Position numbers and translations under genes: made by a program. Below are positions 1 to 12,013 of a stretch of DNA of 64,000 nucleotides, piece after piece. The stretch lies in assembly GCF_000346465.2 (NCBI RefSeq), contig NC_034016.1, positions 4,849,606 to 4,913,605 on the forward strand, read 5' to 3'. The notes under the pieces were generated by a model. The model was not told where the DNA came from. It saw only the letters and a program-made list of their open reading frames with translations, and ran no database searches. The DNA comes from Prunus persica. Lineage: Eukaryota; Streptophyta; Magnoliopsida; Rosales; Rosaceae. Position 1 is the stretch's first letter; each line of letters starts with the position of its first letter.

Positions 1-46
<46 letters not shown>
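1..46. repeat. (GA)n microsatellite at window edge
   Basis: About 23 uninterrupted GA dinucleotides run from the window edge, followed by a purine-rich stretch to about 112. Its true left extent is outside the window. Confidence 0.95.
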
Positions 47-49
<3 letters not shown>

Positions 50-137
50 TGAGAGGAGTGGGTCTGCGAGGGGGAAAAGAAAAGAGAACACAAGGAGAGG
101 GAGAAAGAGAGATATTTAAAAGTATATAAAAAATTTA

Positions 138-660
138 GGGTTAATCGTTTTATTAGTCCCTAAACTTAGATCCGATTTACATTTGAGTACCTCAATTTCC
201 AAAATGGTTCCCGTGGTCCTTTAACTTTAGTTTCATTTGCACAACTAGTCCCACTGTTAATTCTGTTAATTTTTTCTGTTAAATGCAGGGGCAAAATGGT
301 TTTTTTATATTTTGAAAAAAAAAGAAGAAAAAAATCATATCTTTAAAATAACAATAAAAGAAAATATCATAAAAAACCAAATAAATAAATTTTTGGGGGA
401 GTAAAAATTGGGATAGAGGGGAAAATGGAGAGTTTAATTTTAATTTTTTAGTTTTTTTAATTTTTAATTCATATTTTAATCAATTTTGATATAAAAATAC
501 CATTTGGCCCATGCATTTAACAGAAAAGTTAACAAAATTGACGTTAGGACCATTTGTCCTAACGAAAGTGAAGTTAAAGGATCACGAAAACTATTTTGGA
601 AATTGAGGTACTCAAATGCAAATCGAGTTTAAATTCAGGGACAAATAAAACGATTAACCC
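138..660. mobile_element. Mutator-like MITE with long terminal inverted repeats
   Basis: The ends are inverted copies: the left starts GGGTTAATCGTTTTATT and the right ends with its complement. Similarity continues about 150 bp inward on both arms, including the segment reading TTGAGTACCTCAATTTCC. The 9 bases just outside, AAAAATTTA, are identical on both sides (129-137 and 661-669). A 9-bp target duplication with long inverted repeats is the hallmark of Mutator-like elements. The 523-bp body has no coding capacity, so it is a non-autonomous copy. Confidence 0.85.
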
Positions 661-1300
661 AAAAATTTAAGTTGCTTTTGATTTAATTTTTTATGAATTT
701 AATGTTAAAAATATTTAAAAAATATTATATTTAATGCCATGTGGTTCCATACTATTGGATGTGTGGGCTCACACATGTGCCAGTCATCAATTTAACAAAA
801 AAAATTGACGGAAGCTAACAGCAGGGACTATTTTGATGTGTGGAGGGTAACCTTAAGAATCATTAGTGTCACAAAAAAACGTTAGGGACGAAAAGTAATA
901 ATGACATAAACCTCAGAAACTATTTGTGATAAAAAACCTTTATTTTATTTTAAAGCTCCTACGTTGTAATAGTTTAGTTTAGACTATCATGATTGTTAAA
1001 TTTTTTTTTTTGGTTTTTATTTATATTTATAGTTTTTATTTTATTTTATTTTTTTTAGAACATTTCCTATTGAAAAGAACAATAACATATTAAACTCACA
1101 CACACAACACGGATGCTAAAACTCAAACCCAGAACCTTATATGAGGGAGTAAATACTCCAAATCACTACACTGGTGGGTCATTTGCTTATTTATAGTAAT
1201 TAAATAGGTTGGATTGCAGTAAAATGAGACACAAACCCGAATTGACCCGGATTCCTGTAATTAAAAGGAAAAAGGCCAAAAAAATTCAAGAGGGCAGTTT
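661..1300. other. AT-rich spacer upstream of CstF64
   Basis: No gene is seen. The part at 1085-1180, read on the minus strand, has a tRNA-promoter-like B-box (GGGTTTGAGTTT) and may be an old SINE. The last part merges into the CstF64 promoter, with a CT-rich leader at about 1330-1355. Confidence 0.4.
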
Positions 1301-1527
1301 CTTGATTCTCTGCGTTCCTTCACGAGATCGAGTCTCTAATTCTCTCTCTCTCTCTAAATCCTGAGCTTCTCTGCCTGAAGGCACTGGTTGCGAGCCTTTG
1401 CTGTTTTACTTTGCATTCTCCAATTTCAGAATTCACAAATTCGTGTTGAATTTAGGGTCTTTAATTTGCATAGTTGTTATTGTCAGAGTTTTTAAGAGCA
1501 AACAGTGAAAAGCGAAGACAAAAAAGG

Positions 1528-1584
1528 ATGGTAAGGAGGAAGAAGATGAAGCAGTGCTTCACCTTCTTCTTCTTCTCCTATTAA
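1528..1584 (+). CDS. upstream ORF in CstF64 leader (18 codons)
   Basis: An ATG at 1528 opens an 18-codon frame ending in TAA at 1582-1584, three bases before the CstF64 start at 1588. Its second half is rich in Phe codons from a TTC run. Termination so close to the main ATG would allow reinitiation or stalling control, but whether the transcript begins upstream of 1528 is not shown by sequence alone. Confidence 0.4.
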   Translation: MVRRKKMKQCFTFFFFSY

Positions 1585-1587
1585 TTC

Positions 1588-4500
1588 ATGGCCGCTTCTC
1601 AACACCGCTGCGTTTTTGGTACTCTCCCTTATTCTGATTCATTCTCTGTTTGTTTCCCAAGATATTCCTTTAGAAAATAAAAATGCAGTGATGAAATCTT
1701 GTGGCTTTCGATTTCAAATCCTACTCAATTGCAATGGGTTCGAATGGCAATTACTTTTCCCTTAACTTTAAGGGTTTTGTAGAAATTGGCTGAAAATCTT
1801 ATGTGGGTCTTTGGGTAAATTCTAATGTTTTTTTTTTTTTTTTTGTTGTGGTTGAATTTGTTGTGATGCAGTGGGGAATATACCTTATGATGCCACTGAG
1901 GAACAGCTTATAGAAATCTGCCAGGAGGTTGGCCCTGTTGTATCTTTCAGGTTAGCCAGTTGACTCACTTCCCAATTAGAAATTAGAAATTTAACATAAA
2001 CCCTTTTCTTCCTGAACCCTAAATTGAATTTGTAGAACCAAAAGAAAAAAAAAATTGAATATCATATCATTTTGAATCCTATTTATGCTTTATATGATTC
2101 GCTTGGAGATCAATATATCATTATTCCCGAAGGAAAATATTTAATCTTTAACCGCAAAATTATACCTAGATTTGTTGTTATTTTCTAATTCTATACTAGA
2201 TGCTTTTTAATTCAAAGGGTGTTAAATAAGTTCTTGTGTTTGCAAAATTATATGTTTTTGGATGTTAAATACGTTAAAGATAACTTTTGGAGTGAATTCA
2301 GAAGCAAAGTTCTGTTTTTGCTTTAGCTAGCTATTTCCATTTGGAAGGTTGATATTTTATGAAATTATATCAGTTAGGGAATCAAGATTAGTGGAAACTA
2401 CTGTATGATGTAGGTACTGTATGCTATACCCAGACTTATGGGTGGGTTGAAAGTAGAAACATTTGTTGAATTTGTTTTAATCTGTACATTCTATTTGTTT
2501 CAGACTAGTTATTGATAGAGAGACTGGGAAACCAAAAGGTTATGGATTTTGTGAGTACAAGGATGAAGAAACAGCTCTAAGTGCTCGGCGTAATCTTCAG
2601 GGTTATGAGATCAATGGGAGGCAATTACGAGTTGATTTTGCTGAAAATGACAAAGGTGCTGACCGAAATCGAGAACAGGTACTAGGAGACTTTTAGCTAC
2701 AATACTTTCCCCATTTTCTTTGCTTTTTGTTTTTTAAATAACAAATTTCCTGAAGTATTGTTATAAGCAGTATTGTATTCTACTTTTCTTTTACTTTCCC
2801 ATGCCCTTTATTAGAAGGGGCGTGACCTAGAAGAATATTGTACTATGATGCTAAATTCTTGGATTGCAAATCTGATCTGGATTGCCCGTATAAATTGTTG
2901 TGATCTTGTATTTGTTGACTCGTCGAAGAAGTTCTGCAGTGTTCCATATGCTTGACTGTGGTCTTGTATTTGTTGACTCGCAGAAAAAGTTCTGTAGTGT
3001 TTCATATGCTTGACCTTTGATTTGGAGTTAAGAGCCCATATGGGCGAGCTACACTCATAATTTTGCTGTTTGCTTTCATTAGTCAGACTTTTATCTGTTA
3101 GTTAGTCTATTACAATATTGTTGGCATTCTAAAACTCTTCTTTTTGTTAGATTATTACTTTTGCTATAGTACTGTTTTCTGGGAAATGTGTCCAAATTAG
3201 CCAAATGACTGGTATCAATCATCTTGATTTGAAAATAGCAACAATTAGGTGTTATAAATTTCGTTTTTATTGTAAGAGTAAAGTAATTATTTTTCACTTG
3301 CAGGGTCGTGGTGGACCAGGACTGACTGCAAATGTTGGTTAGTTTTCTTCTCTCATTTTCTGTCTTCTTTTTTTTTTTTCCCTCTTATTTATTATTTGAC
3401 CTAAGAGAAACCTGAAACTGTGTTATTCTTTTTTCTTGTGGGTGCATCATAGATCCACAAAAACAAGTAGTGGGCCCATCTGTTCATGTGGAAGCTCTTC
3501 AACATCAGCCAATTGGTCTCCATATAGCTATAACTGCGGCGACCGTCATGGCAGGAGCTCTAGGTGGTGCTCAGGCTGGTTTGCAGCCTAGTCAAAATGG
3601 CTTGCAGAATCAATTGGCATCAGCCAATGATCCTTTGACACTTCATCTGGCCAAAATGTCTAGGGGTCAGTTGAATCAAATAATGTCGGAGCTCAAGGTG
3701 AGCAGTTTGACTGAAGCTTATTTCTTTATTCTGGATCCATCTTGGTATGTTTTTCATACTTTTTCTGATGATAGGTAATGGCTATACAAAACAAAGAACT
3801 AGCTCGTCAACTATTGCTTGCAAGGCCACAGTTGCCAAAAGCACTTTTCCAGGTAAATTTCTACTATTTGTATTGGTGTTTATGTTGTACAGATTTCAAT
3901 CTGTAAATTTATTTTATAATATTACCCTTTTGTCATTTAAATTGGGTTTCTTGTGTAATTTTATTAGAGAAAGTTTTGCTTGACGTCCTGTAACAGAAGA
4001 TATAATTGAGCTGTGTATTTCTGGTTTCCTTCTGAAACTAGGTCATTTGGATTTACTTTCTCCACAGTTTTTCTCCTCTGTTTTATCGGCATCCTCTTTA
4101 TACCCTTTTTTGACTTCAATTCTTCTTGAACAAGATGAAGTTGTTTGAATATTTACTTGTAAAAAGGTGACAAATTATTGTGTCAAAGTGGGACTGTCCT
4201 TATGGAATAAGGCATATTGAATTTTTTATATATCTTCCTTGCCCTCCCTCCAATCAGCAATATCAAGTAAGAGACCAGTGAGCATAGCAGGGGGCTGGCG
4301 GAGAGAGAGAGAGCATCATCACGAAGAACAATATTTTTAAGCTGGCAAAATGTAAAATAAACGAATGGAACACAATGCTCAGACTTGGTCATCTTTCAAT
4401 ATGCCTTATTCCATAAGGACAGTCTCACTGGTCTCAACATAGAGGGATGTGGATGTTATATGCACATACTATTAATTAAGGGTCAAAGCTGTTTACATTT

Positions 4501-7104
4501 CAATTATGTGCATATAACATCCGCATCCATCTGTGTTGAGTTTTAAATCTAGAAACGCCCATCTCAATGCATTGAGTATGTATAGTTAGGTATGCTTGTT
4601 TCCGTGTTTTTCTTTAACCTTTTTATTTATAGAATTTGATATCTTAACTTTCTTTTCAGGCCCAAATAATGCTCGGAATGGTGAGCCCGCAAACGGTTCG
4701 TTTCTCCTCCTAGACCTTTCTATTGTCATAACAAGATTGTTAAGTACTTGAACTGGGTTGACCTTTTAACACCTTGACTCTCCTTTTTCAGTTGCAGATG
4801 CCAAATATCAGGCAAACTTCAAGTCAGCCCTCACATCCTCCATTCAATGAGGGCCAGCAGGGTCAGCCACCAGCTGTTCAAACCCTTTCTGAGCTACCCC
4901 CTCCTGCACAGAATAGGTTGCAAGCTGGGTTGGTGCCCAAAGCGCAAGAAGGCCAATTTTCTTCGGTACCTCAAAATCCATTGGTTCGGAGCCAGTTATC
5001 TGCACCCCAACAACAACACATGCAACCTCGAATGCAGCTTCCACAACATGCAAACCAACATGTCTTGCAACAGGCCCCATTGCTTGGGACTGGAGTTACA
5101 ACAATTCCTCCTATACACCCCCAGTCTTCAGGTGGTTTGCCCATTCGACCACAAACTCAACTTGCAAATTCTTCTATTTCAAACCAGAAAATGCAGCCTC
5201 CTTTGCTACAGCATCCTGGTCTGGTCGGACGTGCCAATTTGGGGCATAACACTCAGATGGTTCGTCCAAATGCTTCTGTACATCAGTCTCATTTTCCTCG
5301 CCCTCTATCTGATGCCAGCTTTCAGGTGCCAACTTTTTCTAATTCTTGTCATATGAATAGGAAAAATTAATATCTAGCTGTTGTTTTGTTTTTTGTTTTT
5401 TTATAATTGGAAGAAAAATATCCATCCTTTTCTTCTTCGTCTTGGATGTCTACTTCCCACCAAAGCAGAGGATAAGAAAAAGATGATTAGTTTTGTTGGT
5501 GGAAATAATATTTTGTTAAGCTGGATAAAATTTATACATAATTTATTTTGCATGTTTTGTATTTCTGTAGTTAACAGTCATAAAATCTCTTCCACTTTTC
5601 TGATAAGGAAGGTTACTTGTTTGTATTTACAAATACAAAGAACTGGGTGGGAAAAAACTACCTCACCTTTCTAGTCTTAGTTATCTTGCTAGTTTCACTA
5701 TTTGTTGGTGTTATTTAACTTGCTATATTTGTAACAGCCTGGTCCCTCAATGTCTTCGGGAATGTCACTGGCAGTCAACAGGGATGATGATTTATCTTCT
5801 GAATCAGTTAAGCGCCCTGCAAAGCAAATGAAGTTGGACGATGGAAGGAGTACCTCTTTGTCAGCAGGGCATCTGAATGTGTCTAATGCCAATGGAACTG
5901 CATTGCCTCATGTTTTTGGAGCTGGCTCAATGCCTGGGAAGCCTGTTCCTAATCCAGAAGTACAGCAGTCTGAGAAACAGACTTCTCAGGTAATGTCTTC
6001 CCTTGGTGATTTTTTTTGTTTCGTTTTGTTTATGTTTGTTTTGTTCCAGTTTACTTCTCATGTCTTCGCTAGTTTGGTCTTTAAACCGGACATTATTGTG
6101 TAAAAAGAAAGCTGTCTTGCTCTCAGTGATGCAGAAGTTTTTTTTTTTTGTTTTTTTAATTTTTTTTAATTTTTGAGTATCATTAATTGCTAGCACAAGT
6201 TTTGATTAAGCCTATGTTAAATTAGACCATCCAACTCAGACCCAATAACTAATTGGCATTGGTGGAGCCTGATGTGAGAATTTATATTCTTAACACATCC
6301 CCTGACATGTGGGCTCACAAAGCCAAACTCATGGTTCAATTATATGGTGCAAATTGGGCCTCAACATGGATGAACTTCTTGTTCTGGTATCATGTTGCCG
6401 ATACAGCATCAAATGGAAAACCAAATTGCATTCATGGAAAGATGTGGGATTTCATAAATTGAAATGTTAGGCTTTAAAAAAAATGTGGGATTTTATACTC
6501 AGCAGATTTTGGAAAAGTGTTTGGATTTCCACATATTTGAGTAGCTGAAAGATTTCATTTTCTTTTTTTCTTTTTCTGATAATGGGTTTTTCTTTATAAT
6601 AATTTTGGTGAACTTTTGGTGTTCTCTTAACTTGGTTTAGAAAGGAAATATCAATTACATAATGAACTTTTGGTTCTAAGCCATCCCTAGCGATGAATCA
6701 ACAACTTGAAGTACCCTTTTTTTTTTCATGTGTTCTTGATAAACCAGCATGTATAACATAAAGACTTTGCCCCTGAATCTTAGTACGTTTAACTCTATTA
6801 TGTAGTTTATGGTGTCCACTGTCTCTGCTTATTAAACTGTATGATAATTAAAGTTTATTCTTTCCAAAAAATGTTGGGCAAGAAATGCTACATGGTAGTT
6901 GCCAATTTCCCATTTTATCGGAGTATCTGACATCATATGTTTCCTTTTTCTCAGTCTCAGCTTCCACCCGGGGTGGAGTCTGCTCTACTACAACAAGTTT
7001 TGAGCCTAACACCTGAAAAGCTGAGTTCATTGTCTCCGGAACAGCAACAACAGGTCATTAAACTCCAACAGATGCTTCGGCGAGATCAGATTCAGCCATC
7101 GTAG
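1588..7104 (+). CDS. CSTF64: cleavage stimulation factor 64 kDa subunit (CstF64), 10 exons
   Basis: Exons: 1588-1618, 1872-1950, 2504-2678, 3304-3337, 3453-3697, 3775-3852, 4660-4695, 4792-5325, 5738-5989, 6955-7104; all introns are GT-AG and the sum is 1614 nt (537 aa). Residues about 8-84 form an RRM with RNP2 (CVFVGNIP) and RNP1 (KGYGFCEY). A hinge region follows at about 145-226 ([15 protein letters not shown] to MLGMVSPQ); in the family it binds CstF77/symplekin. A long Pro/Gln-rich linker (about 227-485) precedes the C-terminal helical domain ([18 protein letters not shown], about 490-533). The protein recognises the downstream U/GU-rich element in pre-mRNA 3' end cleavage and acts in the nucleus. 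The start is chosen because [15 protein letters not shown] matches the usual short N-terminus of plant orthologues. Confidence 0.95.
4188..4428. mobile_element. hairpin MITE in CstF64 intron 6
   Basis: About 34 bases starting GTGGGACTGTCCTTATGG are repeated in inverted orientation ending at 4428, nearly perfectly. The 241-bp unit could fold into one long hairpin. It has no coding capacity and no clear target duplication. Confidence 0.75.
4433..4540. mobile_element. second short hairpin MITE, abutting the first
   Basis: Inverted arms of about 35 bases (CTCAACATAGAGGGATG... and its near complement ending CTGTGTTGAG) enclose a 38-base loop. It begins only 4 bases after the preceding hairpin ends. 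Confidence 0.75.
5990..6954 (+). other. CstF64 intron 9, with unidentified insertion-like segment
   Basis: This is the largest intron of the gene. The segment at about 6215-6475 has a more balanced base composition than the flanking T-rich DNA and a 69-codon open frame, with no family resemblance I recognise. It may be a transposon fragment. Confidence 0.3.
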
Positions 7105-7963
7105 CAGATAGTCATAAATGACCGGTTTTGATGCGGCAATTCATTACATACATGTGCAGGCACCAACTTGCTTGCTCTACAACAACATAAAGCTTGCTAT
7201 TGATTCAATCAATTTTGATTGCTTGTAATATTATGTCCACATAAGAGTCAGATCAGTGGATCTGCAGTGCATGAGGCACCATATTATTCACGTAGCTTAC
7301 ACAAGCATGTGTTTAGTGTAATCAGTAAATTAGTTAGAATAGGAAAATTTTGGTTAGTTTCTGTATCACAAAAATTTAAATTTATCTTCACTTGCATACA
7401 ATTGTCGCTTCACTTTTGACCAGCATCTTCTATTTGTACTTTTCTCCCACATTTGTACTTGGTTTGAGGTGATTCAAAAAAGTACATCTGCATCTTGTAT
7501 CACTTCATGATCTGTATCGACACTTCGTTCTCTAGACTTGATCTGTTGTTTTTATTTATATACGTGTCTACTTTTTCTTGGTTATAATTTATGTGTTACT
7601 TCTAAGCTTGTCCAGATCTGCTGTCTCCGAATTTCCTATGCCCTCTGTCCCTTGCATAAATTTTTGACATCTCTCCCCAACTTAACAGGTCACGAACATT
7701 GGTTAATTCCTATTTAGAAGTAAAAAATCTGATCTTTTCTGTCAGTGCTTATGGATCTTCTACTTGCACACTCGGCCTTACTTTCTCATAGAGGAGACAT
7801 GAAATTTGAGGACAGCAGATCTGGACTCCTTTTAAGGGTAGAGAGCCGATTTGAGGGCAGTAAATCCACGACTCAACGTAGAGAGTTGAAGCTTATGGAC
7901 TCTTAAGCATAGAGAGCTGATTTGAGGAATCCAAGACAGCGTAGAGAGTTGATGCTTATGGGG
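7105..7963. other. CstF64 3' UTR and downstream spacer
   Basis: No further coding region is seen. At about 7840-7960 a phrase around TAGAGAGTTGA(A/T)GCTTATGG recurs, giving imperfect tandem copies of roughly 60-80 bases. Confidence 0.4.
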
Positions 7964-9051
7964 TCGTTTGGCACGACAGACTGTTATGGACTATATTAAA
8001 TCTTGAGACCGTCTCAAATTAGCTCGGATTGGCCTAAGTTGAATTAAGTACTGATCTACGTTTGGTGCTGCGTCGGATTAAGGAGCTGGATTGTAAAAAT
8101 AATGAAGACCTATGTTTGGTGCTGTGTTGGACTAAAAATTAATTATTTTATTAATTTCTCTCTTTTTCTGGTTTTTTTTTCCCTAATGTTTTCTTCTTTT
8201 TTTCTCTCTTCTCTCTCTTTCCTTTTTTATATCGTTTTCTTCTTTTTTTTTACTATTTCATTCAAAAACTTTTTTTTTCTTCTGTCTCAAAACCTCCTAC
8301 CTACCTTTCTTTTTCCACTCTGACCAAAAAAAAAAAAAAAAAAAAACTCTCTTTTTCCATTCAAAAACACTATTTTTCCTTTATCTCTCGAAAGCACCCT
8401 ATTTCTGTAGACAAACCCAATACTTAATCTCCCTGCTGTAGAAAGAATAAGGAAGCTTGCTTCCCTGGCCTCCCCAGTTTTGATTTAGGGTCTTTCAACT
8501 AGTTTTTGGGCTAGCTAAATCTAGTTCCCCATCCCCTTCTACTGTTGGAGGTCTTTATTGGCAGAGACTTGTTAGATGACAGAGCCAACTCAATGATTTG
8601 AGCTTTTTCTCTGTCTCTTGAACGCCACCAGGAAAGCTCTTCTTCCTTCCTTTTAAATTTGGCCAATGATTATATCACATTATTGGATATTGAACTTTTT
8701 GGTTTTGTTGGTTTCCTTAGTTTGTCTATATATCAATCTGCCTTTTGACTAGCCCAAGCCAACTTGGAGCGGCAACTAGAGTTAATTGAGACTCATCAGC
8801 AAGTTTCGATTGGGTCTGTGGTGGTGGGATTTTGATTCAAGCCAAGGGTCGGACTCGCATGTTCAAAATAGCGATCTCGCTATTTTGCGAGTCACGGCAT
8901 CGCTGTATTTAGACAAGCGAGTCGGGGTTTTTACACTGAGGGACTATACAATCTCATTTAAGTTAATTCTCTCTTTTACCAAATATGGGTTTCAAGTATT
9001 ATATAACACAGTCCAGTCTAGTGAGACATAGTGAGGCATACCAAACATGAG
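7964..9051. mobile_element. possible hAT-like non-autonomous element
   Basis: The left end (GGGTCGTTTGGCACGACAGACTG) and the complement of the right end (CATGTTTGGTATGCC...AGACTGGACTG) share short stretches typical of hAT-type termini, but the match is imperfect and no target duplication is clear. The interior is low-complexity T/A and CT-rich DNA with no transposase. Confidence 0.35.
8852..8893. repeat. near-perfect 42-nt hairpin
   Basis: Outer arms GACTCGCA / TGCGAGTC (8 bp) and inner arms AAAATAGCGA / TCGCTATTTT (10 bp, 2-base loop) are both perfect, separated only by a 5-base bulge on the left side. Confidence 0.8.
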
Positions 9052-9278
9052 TAAAATTTATAGTGCTAATGGTAGTTAAGAAATATTATTGGGTTTAAAA
9101 AAAAAGAAAAAAAAAAGAAACCTATTGCTAGCACTTCAAAAAAGTTATTATGTACTCGACTTTGTAATATCGTTGCAATAAGAAGTGTATTTCAAATTAA
9201 ATACAAAATACCGATCACAGAACAATAGCACTATTTGAATCTAGTTAAAATGCTTCAACTTAAAGCAACACTAGAGTT

Positions 9279-12003
9279 TTAAAGGCATCCACAATCATAT
9301 CGAGTGTGACGAGTCATATCACTAAAAAGAGCTGTCATCAAGAAGATACACACAAATTTGACAATCAACCCTGAATCTTGTTGTAGCAAACCAGCAAGAT
9401 AAGTTTGTGTTGACAGCAGCACCAATCTCATCCTTCTTTCCTTCACGTACTTATCCAAAGCCTCTTCCACTTTCATCATCATTATATTCCTTGCCCTTGA
9501 TTTTTTATCATAATTTTCAGCCAACTCCTGAGCCAAACATCTAGCAATGACAATGGAGTCTTCAATGCCAGCAGAGCCACCCTGGCCAAGGAAAGGTCCC
9601 ATCGTATGCATGGCATCGCCGGCCACTGTCACGCTTCCTTTTCGAAAGTTTCGTACCAGAATGTCCCACGGCGAACGGTATCTCAAGCGTGTGTTAGATA
9701 ATGATTTTGTGTCACTCTTGCTTATCATGTCTATCATTTCTGAAGGGAAGTCTTTGATTGCTTCTAATGTCAGTTGCCGAATGAGCTCCGGATCCTTTGG
9801 AACCTCCAACCCTGTTCATATAAACAATTTCTTTCATGTATGTAATCAGAATTCTACAATAGTTTCTTGGTTCTACAATAGTTTGAGCTATTTTTCATTT
9901 TGGTTCCGTAAATTGTATTTTGTCCAAATCAGAATGGAAGTGTCAAATTAATTCATAGAATGTCAGTGTGACGTGCACGTGTAGAAATATTTCGATCTTG
10001 TGCATATGTAGGCTTTAGGCTAGCACAAAAGAAAAGGTAAAAAGTACCACATGAGGGCCTCGTGTGATTATTTTGTGAGTTAATTTAATGAAAATCCGTT
10101 TTAAAGAAAAGAAGAGGTTTTTTTTAAAAAAAATTTATTATACAAGTGATAGCCTAAATTATAGGGGAGAGAGGGTTTCTCACACACACACACTATAAAA
10201 GTGTCATGGGAATTTGAACCAAAGACCACGAGTTTGCAAGTCAAGACATTTTGCCTAGAAATATGAAAGATTATATTCACTCTATGTGCGATGCAAATTC
10301 CAAAATCATAGTAAGCTGGAGTGGAAGGAATCCCAGTTGTAATTGATTTTGTGTTGTAGAGAAGAATCAAGAATTTACCTCCTCTACCATACATGACTTT
10401 CTGAGTGACGAACCAATAAACCAATTTATTATGAATGGGTATTCTTCCAACTGTGCACTTGTCACCCTTAACTTGGACAAACTGGTTCCCAAAATTATGA
10501 CCACTTGGATACATTGTAAAACCTCTAACCTCCGATAATGAGAAGAGCTTTGATGGTTTTAGGTCAAGAAAATCCGCAACAACTGAGTTCGTTCCATCAC
10601 ATCCAATCAAAACCTGACACGTATAATTTTCATTTTGGCTTACTATTATTTTTCATTGGAAATTGACAAATGAAATATAACTTGTTCACCTTGGCTTTGA
10701 TGGAGCTTCCATTCTGGAGATGAAGACTTGGACTGGAAGTTGATGAGTCTAACCTAACAGAGAGTGCTTGGCATCCAAGGCGTATGGTGCCACGTGGCAA
10801 GCTCTCTGCTAGTGCTGTGATCAGATCCATCCGTTTCAGGCATCTTGTTTCCCCACCTCTATAATTAATTATATTACAAACAATTATAACATGTTACATA
10901 ATTTTGTGACACTACTTGTGTGTCCCTTTATTCAAGTTATAAGGTTAGGCCTAAAAGATACATACTTCATGTAAACATGAAGGAGGTGGATTAGTAAGAG
11001 TAATGTTAATTACCAGAAAGAGGTGGTTTTCTTTTTTACTTACATTGATTTGTTTTTAGAGTTCTTAACAGGGTTTTGGTTTTTGTCATGCATGACTATA
11101 TATATCTTTCTTTTTCTTCTTAATAATGTAGGGGGATAGGGGGTAGGGAGGGCTCCCTAAAGTATAGGTCCTCTCTCCTTTCGGACTGAGAGTGGATTTG
11201 CATTATCTAACCATCATTCAGAAGCAAATTTCGCCTAATCTTCTATTTTAAAGTGACATGAACAAATTGATGAAAATATATGATGACTATAAGCATTATT
11301 GATGTACGTAATTTGCAGAAATTAACTTGGGTCATAAATACTCACACTCACCCAAGCGGTATTTCTCGTTGCTTCCCACTATTGAGGCATATGTCTCTAG
11401 CCCTAAGTATGAAAATAGCAATAACAAAAACAATAATATTATAATTAATTGTGAAAAAAAAAAAATTTGATAAAGACAAATATGGACATATATACCCTTG
11501 AAGCGGCATGGCAGTCTGTCTGAGCTTTGAGGCCACACCAAGTTCATCCAAAGCTCGCCAACCATTTGTTCGAATGGTGATTCCTGCCCCGGTGGCACGC
11601 AGGGATTCTGATCTTTCCAACACCACACTCCTCAAACCCTTCCTACATATGTTCGATGTACTAAATCATGTTGATCTTTACATATAAAAATAATTACTAT
11701 AATTGCCAGAGGGTATAACTCAATTGGTTATGAATACTTAGGCCTCAAGTCCTCCTGTGACAAAGGTTTGAAAATCCCAGATACTCATGAATGCTTGTGT
11801 GTAAGCCCCCCTTTCCCCAGTTGCTTTTACTCAAAATAAATAAATACTATAATTAAACATAAATTAATCAACTACTTGTTCTGTTTTGAAATATACTCCA
11901 GTAGTAGTGAAAAATCAAAGTACCTATGAAGAGCAAGGGCAGTTGCAAGGCCGCAGATTCCACCACCAACTATGGCAATCTCCGTCTCTTCAGCTACTTC
12001 CAT
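9279..12003 (-). CDS. FAD-dependent monooxygenase, 6 exons, 404 aa
   Basis: Exons on the minus strand: 12003-11924, 11642-11496, 11402-11352, 10858-10690, 10613-10379, 9811-9279 (1215 nt). The N-terminus has the FAD dinucleotide-binding motif GGGICGLATALALHR (residues about 13-27). The DG motif IGCDGTNSVVADF and the second FAD motif VAGDAMHTMGPFLGQGG follow in the order expected for the PHBH/UbiH-like class A flavoprotein family. The closest plant relatives I recall are the MO1/MO2 and zeaxanthin-epoxidase-like monooxygenases; the substrate is unknown. Intron 1 holds a SINE and intron 5 a second SINE-like copy. The gene is cytosolic or plastid-uncertain, because no transit peptide is evident. 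A long GA run sits in the leader about 10 bases before the ATG. Confidence 0.9.
10137..10262 (-). mobile_element. tRNA-derived SINE fragment in monooxygenase intron 5
   Basis: Read on the minus strand it contains TGCAAACTCGTGGTCTTTGG followed by GGTTCAAATTCCC, a good pol III B-box, then a GT run and AACCCTCTCTCCCC. The same series of words occurs again at about 41945-42050, so this is a dispersed family rather than a chance match. Confidence 0.6.
11705..11844 (+). mobile_element. tRNA-derived SINE with 10-bp target duplication (monooxygenase intron 1)
   Basis: The body begins GCCAGAGGGTATAACTC, with an A-box-like TAACTCAATTGG near the 5' end and a B-box-like GGTTTGAAAATCCC about 45 bases on. 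It ends in a short A-rich tail. Identical 10-mers TACTATAATT flank it (11695-11704 and 11845-11854), the signature of LINE-mediated retrotransposition. It is antisense to the host gene. Confidence 0.85.
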
Positions 12004-12010
12004 ATTTCTG

Positions 12011-12013
<3 letters not shown>

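Noticed and set aside
11705..11844. A functional tRNA gene
   Set aside because: The A- and B-box-like motifs are present, but the acceptor and anticodon stems do not pair and an A-rich tail with target duplications is present, so it is a SINE.
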